Source: Arthrobacter sp. S41 (GTDB lineage Bacteria > Actinomycetota > Actinomycetes > Actinomycetales > Micrococcaceae). Taken from it: 64,000 nucleotides of DNA. Shown one piece after another: positions 52,046 through 60,797 of this stretch. Location of the stretch: assembly GCF_004320535.1 (NCBI RefSeq), contig NZ_SIHY01000001.1:1922001-1986000 (forward strand), written 5' to 3'. Below the pieces are notes generated by a model. That model ran no database searches, was not told where the DNA came from, and saw only the letters and a program-made list of their open reading frames with translations. How positions within the stretch are numbered: position 1 is the first letter of the stretch; each line of letters opens with the position of its first letter. A program made the position numbers and the translations under genes.

Positions 52046-53743
52046 ATGACAGCGACGAATGAACAACAGCAGGCATCGGTAGTCACCGGCGCTACTGCCG
52101 GGCAAGACCAACTGAACGCGGCCAAGGAATCTTTAGAGGATTACACCCTCCGCTTTGCCCCACGCTCCTACCGTCGATGGGTTCCTTCGGTAGTGGCCAC
52201 CAGCGCACTGGGCGGTATCGCTTACCTCGCGGACTTCTCCATTGGCGCGAATATCGCTTTGGCCCACGGAACGGCGAGCGCAATTACCGGTGTGCTCATC
52301 GCAGCGGTCATCATCTTCGTTACCGGATTCCCGCTGGCCTACTATGCGGCCCGCTACAACCTTGATCTGGATTTGATCACCCGTGGCTCCGGGTTCGGCT
52401 ACTACGGTTCAATCGTCAGCAATGTCATCTTCGCGACCTTTACCTTTATCTTCTTCGCTTTAGAAGGTGCCATCATGGCCCAGGGTCTGGAGCTGGGACT
52501 CGGAATCCCTAAGGCGCTGGGTTATGCAATTTCAACGCTTATGGTCATCCCGCTGGTTATTTACGGCATGAAGACTTTGGCCAAACTACAGGTGTGGACC
52601 ACGCCGCTCTGGCTCATCCTGATGGTCGTACCCATGGTGTATCTTGTGGCTAGCCACCCCGAATCCGTAGATACCTTTGTGAACTACGCCGGCGCACAGG
52701 GCACCGGCGAGGGCGTGAACTTCGCCTCGGCCATGCTGGCCGCCGGTGTGTGCCTCTCGCTGATGGCGCAGATCGCAGAACAGATCGACTACCTGCGATT
52801 CATGCCACCAAAAACTTCAGCCAACGCACGCAAATGGTGGACCGCAGTGATTCTTGGCGGACCGGGTTGGGTCATCTTCGGTGCGATCAAACAGATCACC
52901 GGTATGTTCATTGCCGTCTACCTGATTGCCACGCTGGATCCGCAGGCCTCGGCTACCGCGAACGAGCCGGTGCACCAGTTCCTCGGTGTCTACCGTGAAA
53001 TGATGCCGGCCTGGTTGGCCATGAGCTTGGCCGTGGTTCTTGTGGTCATCTCGCAGATCAAGATCAACGTCACCAACGCCTACTCGGGATCACTGGCCTG
53101 GACCAACTCCTTTACCCGCGTGACCAAAACCTATCCCGGCCGCATGGTCTTCGTGCTGGTGAATCTGGGCATCGCCCTGATCCTGATGGAATCGAATATG
53201 TTCGACTTCCTCAATACCGTGCTTGGCTTCTACGCGAACTGCGCGATGGCTTGGGTGGTCACCGTGGCCAGCGACATTGCGATCAACAAGTACCTGCTTA
53301 AGCTCTCCCCCAAGGTGCCAGAGTTCCGTCGCGGCATGCTTTACGCGGTCAACCCGGTGGGCTTCGTTTCGATGCTGGTCTCCGCCATCGCTTCCATCGC
53401 GGTCTTCTTCGGACTGCTCGGCCCTGAGCTCCAGCCGTTCAGCCCACTGGTAGCCGTAGCTCTGGCCTTGTTCCTGCCACCAATTTTGGCCATCGTCACC
53501 AAGGGTCGTTACTACCTGCGCCGCAGCGACGACGGTATCAACAGCCCACTACTGGATGCTGAAGGCAACCCGAGCGATGAGCTCTACACCTGCTGCGTGA
53601 CCGGTTTGCGCTTCGAGCGTCCAGACATGCTGGCCTCGGCGGTCCCTGGTCCGAACGGAGAACTGCAGTACATATCCTCACTGGCACTGGCTACGGACCG
53701 AACCGGCGAGCACCTATTGCCAGCCGATCCGCCCATCCGCTAA
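52046..53743 (+). CDS. NCS1-family permease (purine-cytosine permease type)
   Basis: 565 residues from the ATG at 52046; an in-frame stretch back to 51875 is not protein-like and runs through the promoter region. About twelve membrane segments, with LDLDLITRGSGFGYYGS and MAQIAEQIDYLRFMPP. It imports a nucleobase or related compound; the co-located aromatic hydroxylase hints at an aromatic or heteroaromatic cargo. A soluble C-terminal tail of about 65 residues holds a Cys pair (YTCCVTG), which is unusual for the family. Confidence 0.92.
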   Translation: MTATNEQQQASVVTGATAGQDQLNAAKESLEDYTLRFAPRSYRRWVPSVVATSALGGIAYLADFSIGANIALAHGTASAITGVLIAAVIIFVTGFPLAYYAARYNLDLDLITRGSGFGYYGSIVSNVIFATFTFIFFALEGAIMAQGLELGLGIPKALGYAISTLMVIPLVIYGMKTLAKLQVWTTPLWLILMVVPMVYLVASHPESVDTFVNYAGAQGTGEGVNFASAMLAAGVCLSLMAQIAEQIDYLRFMPPKTSANARKWWTAVILGGPGWVIFGAIKQITGMFIAVYLIATLDPQASATANEPVHQFLGVYREMMPAWLAMSLAVVLVVISQIKINVTNAYSGSLAWTNSFTRVTKTYPGRMVFVLVNLGIALILMESNMFDFLNTVLGFYANCAMAWVVTVASDIAINKYLLKLSPKVPEFRRGMLYAVNPVGFVSMLVSAIASIAVFFGLLGPELQPFSPLVAVALALFLPPILAIVTKGRYYLRRSDDGINSPLLDAEGNPSDELYTCCVTGLRFERPDMLASAVPGPNGELQYISSLALATDRTGEHLLPADPPIR

Positions 53744-53772
53744 CAGCTTCCTTTCGGTCACGCTTCGCAGAT

Positions 53773-53809
53773 AAGGCCCGTCTCACCAAGTTTTGGTGGG
53801 GCGGGCCTT
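53773..53809 (+). terminator. Stem-loop after the permease gene
   Basis: AAGGCCCG (53773-53780) pairs with CGGGCCTT (53802-53809), with an inner TCACCAA/TTGGTG stem. A short T-run follows. Confidence 0.8.
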
Positions 53810-53931
53810 TGGCTTCTGATTAAGTTCAAAGCAAGCCATGCCAAAGCATTGAGCTAGGCTGTGAGCAAATATAGTTCGGACGAGTAAGTAGCTTGTCGCT
53901 CAAGGCGCGGACGAGATGAAATGATGAAGTT

Positions 53932-54600
53932 ATGACCAAATCCACCGAAGGCGGGTCCCAAACTTTGGGCCGCGGACTCGAAGCGCTGACCCTCATCGGT
54001 GAATCGCAGAGGCCACTGAGTGTCGCTGAGCTTGCCACGCAGCTCGGGATCCACCGCTCCATGGCCTACCGCCTGGTCAAGACCTTTGAACAGTACGGCT
54101 TTGTAGAACGCTTGGCCTCAGGCGATCTTGAACTCGGAGCACGCCTCGGCGCGCTGGCACGCAATGTCGCCAAGTCGTTGCAGTCCGCAGCGGCGCCGCA
54201 CTTGGCCACGGTTTCTGATGAACTGCGCATGACCGCCATACTGGTGGTCTTTGATGGTGAAGCTGCTGTCACCTTGAGTACCGCGGAACCCCGGATGGCC
54301 GATGCCACGGTGGCTCAACGCCCCGGGACTCGTCACCCCATTGATAATGGTGCGCCTGGCCGAGTGATCCGTTCGCAACTGAACCCTGAACAGTATCCAG
54401 CCAAGGACTTTGAATCCAGCCACGACGAAGTCATCCCGGGCCTGACCTCCATTGCGGTTCCGCTGTTGTTGCCGCAGAATAAACCGGCAGCCATCGCGGT
54501 CATCTATCCGCCACTAGAGTTGGATGAGAAGCACATCGCCCAGGTGCTCACCAACGCTTCCGAACGCATTTCACAGGCGTTAGGGATTCGGTTGAACTAA
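53932..54600 (+). CDS. IclR-family transcriptional regulator
   Basis: 222 residues, slightly short for the family (about 250). N-terminal winged helix (RPLSVAELATQLGIHRSMAYRL, given here in part) and a C-terminal IclR effector domain. IclR proteins commonly control aromatic degradation. It probably controls the hydroxylase and permease genes through the inverted repeat at 51812-51842; its own gene is separated from the permease by a terminator. Confidence 0.92.
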   Translation: MTKSTEGGSQTLGRGLEALTLIGESQRPLSVAELATQLGIHRSMAYRLVKTFEQYGFVERLASGDLELGARLGALARNVAKSLQSAAAPHLATVSDELRMTAILVVFDGEAAVTLSTAEPRMADATVAQRPGTRHPIDNGAPGRVIRSQLNPEQYPAKDFESSHDEVIPGLTSIAVPLLLPQNKPAAIAVIYPPLELDEKHIAQVLTNASERISQALGIRLN

Positions 54601-54631
54601 GCACCTGAGTGATGGGTTGATTCATCTGCAC

Positions 54632-54796
54632 CTAGGCAGTGCAGGCCTCATTGGAGCATCCAGCATCACGTGGCCTGTAGGTTTCGGTGCCTTCAACTTT
54701 TTCCCACACGATGTGGCGATGCTGTCCACAACGTTGGCAGGAAGGAGCTAAGTAAGTGCCCCGCTCTTCCATGGTGTACGTCCGAAAATCACCCAT
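54632..54796 (-). CDS. Small Cys-rich protein (54 residues), putative zinc-ribbon-like
   Basis: An ORF too short for common cut-offs. ATG at 54796 follows AGAGG at 6-nt spacing. The product begins MGDFRTYTMEERGTY and has two Cys pairs, SCQRCGQHRH (Cys20, Cys23) and GCSNEACTA (Cys47, Cys52), which could bind one zinc. It is hydrophilic, with no signal peptide. I do not recognise the family. It fills most of an otherwise empty 415-bp interval, convergent with the IclR gene and divergent from the DUF2786 gene; the rest of the interval (54797-55014) shows nothing else. Confidence 0.68.
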   Translation of the reverse strand: MGDFRTYTMEERGTYLAPSCQRCGQHRHIVWEKVEGTETYRPRDAGCSNEACTA

Positions 54797-55014
54797 CAGA
54801 ACCTCTTCTCAAATGGCCCCGAACCAGGGTCGCGGGGCATGCTGGACCTGCTTGGTGCCTTCACTCTACGCGCGGATATCACTACCGGCTAGAGCCGTTG
54901 CCAAACAGTTACCCACAGCCCGTCAAGCAGTATTTTCACTCTCCTGCCACACTGGGGCAATGAACCCACAAAACTTGCTTCGTTGCCCGAAGCAAAGCCC
55001 GGAAAGAAGGCGTC

Positions 55015-55782
55015 ATGAGCACCTCTGAACACAAGCTTCAGCGACTCAAAGAACGCATCGCGTTACTGCTTAATAAGGCTGAAAACACCAACTTCCCCGC
55101 TGAAGCCCAGACCTTCCAAGAGCATGCTGAGCGCCTCATGGTTCGTTACGGTATTGGTCGCGCAGAACTTGATGCGATGGCCACCGGCCCGGACAAGAAA
55201 AAAGAACCGATCATTGAAGAACGCTTCGACATGAGAGGTACCTACCGCTTAGGACAACGCGACGGGCTAGCTACCGTCGGGCATGCTTTCCGCACCGTGA
55301 CACTGCTGCAAACGAACTATTCGAACTTCTGTCGTTTGTACATCATTGGTCATGAGTCAGACGTCAGTACCGTGAAAAACTTGTTCTCCTCATTAGTCAT
55401 TCAGGCGAGCCTCGCGATGAGTCACTGGTGGAGTGAAGAAGGCCGACACATCGCTTGGGATCGAACCGATTCTGAGAAGGTCATTGAGCGCCGCGAATTC
55501 CAGCGAAGTTTTTATCTGCAAGTTGCTGAGCGCATTCGCGGGCTTTACCAAGAGGAAAGCGAACACAGCGGCAGCGGCACTGAACTTGTGCTCGTTAGTC
55601 GCAAGGAACAGGTTGACGAATTTGTCAGCGACAAATATCCATCCTTGCGTCGCAGCCGTAATCGCGCGGCCTCCGGTAGTTTGAACGCTGCCTTGGCCGG
55701 CCGGGTGGCGGGAAGTCGTGCGGATCTCGGCTTTGGCAAAGATGTTGAGTCCAACGGGCCTGCGGGAGAAGTAGCTAGCTAA
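55015..55782 (+). CDS. DUF2786 domain protein
   Basis: 255 residues. N-terminal DUF2786 (residues about 5-45, RIALLLNKAENTNFPAEAQT then AERLMVRYGI), and a C-terminal part of unknown fold with LVLVSRKEQVDEFV, typical of the longer actinobacterial and phage-borne members. Function unknown. Monocistronic; ends with a Gly/Ser/Arg-rich tail. Confidence 0.85.
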   Translation: MSTSEHKLQRLKERIALLLNKAENTNFPAEAQTFQEHAERLMVRYGIGRAELDAMATGPDKKKEPIIEERFDMRGTYRLGQRDGLATVGHAFRTVTLLQTNYSNFCRLYIIGHESDVSTVKNLFSSLVIQASLAMSHWWSEEGRHIAWDRTDSEKVIERREFQRSFYLQVAERIRGLYQEESEHSGSGTELVLVSRKEQVDEFVSDKYPSLRRSRNRAASGSLNAALAGRVAGSRADLGFGKDVESNGPAGEVAS

Positions 55783-55893
55783 GGCCTCTTACTGGAAATA
55801 TTGCCCCAAAATTCCGAGTCAGATTTTCTAAGTGGAAATTTCTTCTACCCGTTCCCTGCCTTCTTTCGCCCTACGCAACGGAAGATATGACAG

Positions 55894-55917
55894 AGGGCCG
55901 TTCCGAAGAACGACCCT
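55894..55917 (-). terminator. Stem-loop after the GatB/YqeY gene
   Basis: A 10-bp stem (55894-55903 with 55908-55917, one mismatch) and a 4-nt loop, which reads TTCG on the minus strand. Lies 21 bp after the YqeY stop. Confidence 0.65.
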
Positions 55918-55938
55918 GATCACTACTTCTCGGCATTA

Positions 55939-56397
55939 CTAGCCCAGCTTGGCGCGAACCATCTGCGATACAGCCTTGCCGTCAAAGCGGCCAGCAATTT
56001 CGGCACCGACCAGTTTCATGGCCTGTCCCATATCCTTCATGGTCAACTCGTGATCAGCAGAAAGTTCTGCCATCACCCTGTCAACGATGCCCTGAGCTTC
56101 GGCTTCATCAAGCAGCTTTGGCAGGTAGGTAGAAATGAATGCTGCTTCTGCCAATTCACGTTCGGCCAGCTCGGAGCGACCATCCTTGGCAGCCAATTCA
56201 GCAGTTTCCTCGCGGTTGCCAACTTCCTTGCGCAACAGATTCTCTACGTCCTGATCGTTCAGCTCGCTAGGGTTCTTCCCTGACTTCTCACGAGTGCCGA
56301 TAGCGCTGAGGATATTGCGTAGGGTGGTCTTCTCCAGCTCGTTGCCTGCTTTCAGGTGGACGATGCTGTCTTCGCGCAGGCGATCTTTCAAACTCAT
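55939..56397 (-). CDS. GatB/YqeY domain protein
   Basis: 152 residues, the usual length: MSLKDRLREDSIVHLKAGN, TLRNILSAIGTREKSG, and a C-terminal MGQAMKLVGAEIAGRFDGKA. The fold is shared with the tail of the GatB amidotransferase subunit and is thought to bind tRNA, but the stand-alone role is not settled. Cytoplasmic, monocistronic, divergent from the next gene. Confidence 0.93.
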   Translation of the reverse strand: MSLKDRLREDSIVHLKAGNELEKTTLRNILSAIGTREKSGKNPSELNDQDVENLLRKEVGNREETAELAAKDGRSELAERELAEAAFISTYLPKLLDEAEAQGIVDRVMAELSADHELTMKDMGQAMKLVGAEIAGRFDGKAVSQMVRAKLG

Positions 56398-56480
56398 GGG
56401 GACTCGCTTTCAAAGTACGTGTGCTTGAAACTCTACTCGCTTTAAGCCACCGCATTTTTGCTTCTTGGTATGGTGACTTC

Positions 56481-57848
56481 ATGAAACCACTGCGTGCTGG
56501 CGCGATAGTCGCGGCCCTCATCCTCGTAGTGGCGCTCATCGTGATCACCAAACCATGGAAGCTGCTAGATAGTTGTCATGCTCCCGATGAATTCTGCGCT
56601 TTAGCTTCCCAGCTTGAAGAAAAGGATGGCGTCGAAGCAACCGCTGTGGACTATGAAGTTACTGCCGTTGATGCCAAAGATGGCGACCGCTCAACGGTCC
56701 GTTGGACCGTTGAGCTAGCTGAAGATCTTGACAGTGCGCAGGCCGGCGAACTCGCTTCCGCTGTTTCGGCACAAGTCCAAAGCTTCATCGCTTCTCGCCC
56801 GTTGGTACAAAGCTCATTGCGTTTTGTCGCTGGAGAACCCCAAGAATCATCGATTCCTGACTTCAAGTTATATCCGTTGGACGTCTCGGATAGTTCAGAG
56901 GCCAAGGCTCAAGTCGCACGGGGCTTTGCGCTACATCAGCTCGGCGCACAAAAAGTCGGCCAGAATTCCGCGACCGCCGAAAATACTCAAGTGCTGACGG
57001 CCTTGGCAGACTACGCTTCGAACCAGGGTGCTCCAATTACCTTAGAACTAGCCGATGGTTCCATTCGGTATACGCCCACCACAGGGTTTGATATTGCCCA
57101 GCTTGCTTTAGCTATTGAAGCTGCAGGCCTTGGACCCGTGGAATCGGCAATCATGGATTCGTCTGGGCTTTCGGTGCATACCAAAACTGCTGCTGATTCG
57201 AAGGAAACCGCTCAGATCAAGAAGTGGCTGACCGAGCATGAGCCTCTCAAAGAACCGATGGCATTCACCTTATCCAGCCCCGGTTTTGCCGACATCATCC
57301 AAGGTTGGCTTGGAGACAAAATTCCTGAATCCCTGATTGCTAGGCCTGCGCGGTTGCCTGAAGCTGTGACGCCTTGGCCGCAGGATGCTGCCGCTCAAAT
57401 CTGCACTGACAAAGATCTTGCCCTAAGCCTCGGCTCTCCCGATGCAGCAACAGGTTCACGCTACATGGCCGTATATGCCAAGAACATTTCTGGCGGTGCC
57501 TGCGCAGTTAATGGCTATCCGCAGATTCAATTTCTCAACGCTGACGGTGAGCCACAGCAGGACGTCACGCTAACTAAGATGCCACACATTCAATCTCAGC
57601 GCGCTGTGATTCCTGCTGGTGAAAGCATCTTGTCTGCCTTGCAGTGGAAGGCCATGTCCACGGCCAACGACCCGGATCAAACTACGAGGTTGCGCATCAG
57701 CGCAGCTTCAGGTTTTAGCGCCACCGAGCTTGCCAGTATGTATGAACAATCAGCAACTAGCTTGGACATTCTAGACGGCGGCGAAGTCAGCCAGAGCCCG
57801 TGGGTTCAAGCACTAGATGGCTGGGCGCTACCGGATTCTTCCGGTTAG
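56481..57848 (+). CDS. Membrane-anchored protein with C-terminal DUF4232 domain
   Basis: 455 residues from the ATG at 56481. N-terminal membrane anchor (AGAIVAALILVVALIVI), then a long extracytoplasmic region of unknown fold, and a C-terminal DUF4232 domain (about 310-440: CTDKDLALSLGSPDA ... MAVYAKNISGGACAVNGYP) common in actinobacterial lipoproteins. Function unknown. The Shine-Dalgarno is weak (GGTGA). Confidence 0.8.
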   Translation: MKPLRAGAIVAALILVVALIVITKPWKLLDSCHAPDEFCALASQLEEKDGVEATAVDYEVTAVDAKDGDRSTVRWTVELAEDLDSAQAGELASAVSAQVQSFIASRPLVQSSLRFVAGEPQESSIPDFKLYPLDVSDSSEAKAQVARGFALHQLGAQKVGQNSATAENTQVLTALADYASNQGAPITLELADGSIRYTPTTGFDIAQLALAIEAAGLGPVESAIMDSSGLSVHTKTAADSKETAQIKKWLTEHEPLKEPMAFTLSSPGFADIIQGWLGDKIPESLIARPARLPEAVTPWPQDAAAQICTDKDLALSLGSPDAATGSRYMAVYAKNISGGACAVNGYPQIQFLNADGEPQQDVTLTKMPHIQSQRAVIPAGESILSALQWKAMSTANDPDQTTRLRISAASGFSATELASMYEQSATSLDILDGGEVSQSPWVQALDGWALPDSSG

Positions 57849-57882
57849 CGGCCAGCCATCTAGGGGTACCGAACTGCGCAGA

Positions 57883-59157
57883 CTACTGCTCGCGCGGCGG
57901 GAACTTCTTGTACTTGCGGTAGTGGTTAATCGCATTGAGCACTAGGTAAGCCTTACGGCGTGGGTGCTTCTCTGCAGCGAATTTCAACGGGTTGGATACC
58001 TTGCCAGCTTTGAGCAGGGCAGCTGCCTTCTTCCCGGTTGCACTGCCCAAGAAACGTCCCAGCAGGTGGTGTGGCAGGACGGTGAACAGGTGCTCACGAC
58101 GCAACTGCAGCACGCCAGCAGGCGTTTCCATGACTGCATCGGTTTGTGGGTCACCGCTATCAAATTCAGGACCCAAGAATTCGGTGACGTAGAAACGGGC
58201 CGGGTTCACCCCAGCAGCGGTCAGATAGAAGTGGTTGCGGCCCAAGCGTGGGTTGATCTCGAAGAATTTCACCGTGTTATCACGGCGATCAAACTTCGCA
58301 TCAATCATTGCGATACCGCGCCATCCGAGTTCTTCAAGCATGCGCGCACCATCGGCGGCCATCTGATCATTTTGACCGGTGACGATTGCCGCGGAATTGC
58401 CCAGTACCAGCGGGGCGTGTTCTTCAATGACGACTTCCCCATAGCCAGCAAAGATGACCTTGCCTTCTTTGGTAGCGAAGTAGGTGCACAAACGCATAGC
58501 GTCGTCCCCGCCAGGCACGTATTCCTGCAGGACGTAGCCGGAGGCATAACCGCTGGCGTCAATCTTGGACAACAGTGTTTCCAGATCATCACGGTTATTG
58601 ATGGTGTGGATTTTCTGCTTACCCTCGAACTTCGCAGCGATCCAATCCGCGGAGCTTGATGGCTTACCGATCACCGGATAGGTGAACTCCTTGGCCATCA
58701 ATTCAAGGTCATTGCTCGGGTAGTACACGGTGGTGCGTGGGTGCGCGATCTCAAACTTTTCCGCCAGTGCGTAGAAGTTCTCCTTCAGCGCGGCCGCTTC
58801 AATGATCTCCAGCTCTGGGTAGGGAATCACGAAGTGTGCTTCGAGCTGCTCACGGTGCTTGGCAATGAGCATGATGTGGAAGTCCAACGAGCCGAAGAGC
58901 ATCAGTGGGCGCGCAGTGTTTGCGGTGAGTTCGGCGGCCAGCTCGATCAGGGCTGACACGACGCTGTCTTCATCAGCCATGGAGCCTATGGGGCGCAGTT
59001 CGATGGCCACCGAATGCTCGATAACTCCGTTACCTGCTGCGGGCAGGACTACCGAGCGAACTCCGTAGGCTTCATAAAATTCGCGCGCCAGTGTGTAGGT
59101 GCCAATGTCGCCGCCGAGAATGACGGGGACGAATGGCTGGGTTTCTTCGATTGCCAT
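57883..59157 (-). CDS. ATP-grasp carboxylate-amine ligase
   Basis: 424 residues from the ATG at 59157. Pre-ATP-grasp segment PVILGGDIGTYTLAREFYEA, ATP-grasp core with YPVIGKPSSS and the metal-binding FFEINPRLGRNHF (Glu and Asn). It joins a carboxylate to an amine with ATP. It lies 14 bp downstream of a FemX-like gene. In bacteria with a D-Asp or Glu-containing cross-bridge, an ATP-grasp ligase (Aslfm type) adds the acidic residue; this gene is a good candidate for that step. Confidence 0.88.
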   Translation of the reverse strand: MAIEETQPFVPVILGGDIGTYTLAREFYEAYGVRSVVLPAAGNGVIEHSVAIELRPIGSMADEDSVVSALIELAAELTANTARPLMLFGSLDFHIMLIAKHREQLEAHFVIPYPELEIIEAAALKENFYALAEKFEIAHPRTTVYYPSNDLELMAKEFTYPVIGKPSSSADWIAAKFEGKQKIHTINNRDDLETLLSKIDASGYASGYVLQEYVPGGDDAMRLCTYFATKEGKVIFAGYGEVVIEEHAPLVLGNSAAIVTGQNDQMAADGARMLEELGWRGIAMIDAKFDRRDNTVKFFEINPRLGRNHFYLTAAGVNPARFYVTEFLGPEFDSGDPQTDAVMETPAGVLQLRREHLFTVLPHHLLGRFLGSATGKKAAALLKAGKVSNPLKFAAEKHPRRKAYLVLNAINHYRKYKKFPPREQ

Positions 59158-59171
59158 GAGTACTGTTTTCC

Positions 59172-60314
59172 CTACTTCTTGCGCCAGTTCATGTACTTTT
59201 CGAAGGCCCAGGCCAGCGGCTTGTTCAGCGCTAGGTCCCATTCGCCGTTGGTCTGCACGATGTCACAGCCGGTATTGGTTTTGAACTTGGTCAGACCCGA
59301 GAGGTGGTGTTCCTTATCCAGGGTTGCGCTCACGCCGCCCTGGTCAAGGTAGCGGCAACCGGCAGCGATGGAGTCTTCCACCATGCGGTTCATAATCGCC
59401 TTAGGGGCAAAGAGTTTGCGCTGCTCATTGGAGGAGGCACCGTACAGGTACCAGGCCAGGTTAGAAGAGCGGATCACGATGGAGGCGGCCAAATCCACGC
59501 CTTCGTTACTCGCGATGTACAAGGTGCAAGAACCTGGAACGGCTTCGTTGAGCACCTTGTGCATGGTCTCGAAGTAGCTCAGTGGACGGCCGGTGAAGTC
59601 TTGGCGGTCTGCGGTGGTGTTGTACAGAGCATGGAATCGAGCCATGTCCGCGGTGCCTCCCACTTCAACTTCCAAGGTGCTCTTGAGCGCCTTGCGAGTT
59701 TCGTTGCGGGTGGTCGCGGAGTAGCTGGCCATCACTTGTTCAACGTCCAGCTGGGTGCCATTTTCATCCTGCAGGGCTACCCGAGCGACGTATTCGGGCT
59801 GGCCTGCGCCGAAGTCTAGGCCGACGTCTTCCTTGGTGAAGCCCAAATCTAGCAGGGCATCGTTCAAGGCCAACGCTTGGACCGAGGAGCTTTTCAGCTC
59901 TAGGTCCGAAAGCTGGGCGAAGCCTTCCTTGCCAAGGTTTTTGCGTACATCGCCGGCTGCCCAGGTGCGTACTTCGCGGCCTGGGCCCATCTTCAACTGG
60001 AAGGCACCACGGTTGCGCAGGTACGCAGCCAGCGGGCGGATGACCTTTTCGGCTGGGTGCGCCTGGAAGTCAATCACTGGACCATCCGGCACATAGGCCA
60101 GGGTCTTCTTGATGACTGGGGCAGCGCGGTGCAGTACTAGCGCGGTGCCTACCAGTTCGTCTTGGTCAAACCAGCCGATGGATTCACCACGCCAGCCGCC
60201 CTTGACTCGGGCCCATTCTGGACGCTGCAAAAAGCTGACGTCGAGGGCGGTCTCAAGGAAAACTGAGTGTTCGGCGCTGGTAATCGGACGCACGTGCAGG
60301 TCGTTGTGGCTCAC
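59172..60314 (-). CDS. FemX/FemAB-like aminoacyltransferase
   Basis: 380 residues with two GNAT-like halves, the second with WYLYGASSNEQRKLFAPKAI and CRYLDQGGVSATLD as in lipid II aminoacyltransferases. Fem proteins add an amino acid from aminoacyl-tRNA to the lysine of lipid II in the cytoplasm. The downstream ATP-grasp ligase suggests a two-step bridge: first a neutral residue (e.g. Ala), then an acidic one. It is divergent from the copper operon. Confidence 0.9.
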   Translation of the reverse strand: MSHNDLHVRPITSAEHSVFLETALDVSFLQRPEWARVKGGWRGESIGWFDQDELVGTALVLHRAAPVIKKTLAYVPDGPVIDFQAHPAEKVIRPLAAYLRNRGAFQLKMGPGREVRTWAAGDVRKNLGKEGFAQLSDLELKSSSVQALALNDALLDLGFTKEDVGLDFGAGQPEYVARVALQDENGTQLDVEQVMASYSATTRNETRKALKSTLEVEVGGTADMARFHALYNTTADRQDFTGRPLSYFETMHKVLNEAVPGSCTLYIASNEGVDLAASIVIRSSNLAWYLYGASSNEQRKLFAPKAIMNRMVEDSIAAGCRYLDQGGVSATLDKEHHLSGLTKFKTNTGCDIVQTNGEWDLALNKPLAWAFEKYMNWRKK

Positions 60315-60357
60315 GGGTGAAATCTTATCGTGCTTCGTGGACTTAAGTAGGGAGGTT

Positions 60358-60410
60358 GAATACCCCTAGGGGGTACTTGACTTAATACCCCATAGGGGTA
60401 TTCTAGGAGT
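60358..60410 (+). promoter_or_regulatory. CsoR boxes and leaderless copper-operon promoter
   Basis: Two CsoR-type boxes: TACCCCTAGGGGGTA at 60361-60375 and TACCCCATAGGGGTA at 60386-60400, the latter within a perfect 8-3-8 palindrome (60384-60402). Between and over them lie TTGACT (-35, 60377-60382), a 16-bp spacer and TATTCT (-10, 60399-60404). The ATG of csoR is 6 nt after the -10, so the transcript probably starts at the ATG. An AGGAG is present, but only 1 nt from the ATG. Confidence 0.83.
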
Positions 60411-60740
60411 ATGGAAACCACGCAGAGCGTTGATGAGCATGCACAACATCATGGCTACCACGCGGATAAAGCCGCGCTGGAACGCCGACTGAAACGTATT
60501 GAAGGCCAAGTTCGCGGAGTGGCCAAGATGGTTGATGAAGACAAATACTGCATCGATATCTTGACCCAGATTTCGGCGATCAACGCAGCATTACACAAGG
60601 TCAGCGTGCAGCTGATCGATGACCACATCGGCCATTGTGTGGTTGATGCGGCGAAGTCTTCGCTGGAAACCGGGGACCCGAGCATTGTGCAGGAGAAAAT
60701 CTCTGAGGCCACCGCCGCAATATCGAGGCTGGTCCGCTAA
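60411..60740 (+). CDS. csoR: CsoR-family copper-sensing repressor
   Basis: 109 residues, four-helix-bundle CsoR/RcnR protein. Cu(I) ligands are in the expected places: Cys47 (KYCIDILTQ), His72 and Cys76 (DDHIGHC). The His-rich N-terminal extension (HAQHHGYH) is extra. It represses the csoR-copZ-copA operon until Cu(I) binds, through the two boxes immediately upstream. Confidence 0.95.
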   Translation: METTQSVDEHAQHHGYHADKAALERRLKRIEGQVRGVAKMVDEDKYCIDILTQISAINAALHKVSVQLIDDHIGHCVVDAAKSSLETGDPSIVQEKISEATAAISRLVR

Positions 60741-60797
60741 GCGTTTTTTCGCCTAGATTTCCGATTCACACAAAATTCATCGAAAGAGAGCAAGATC

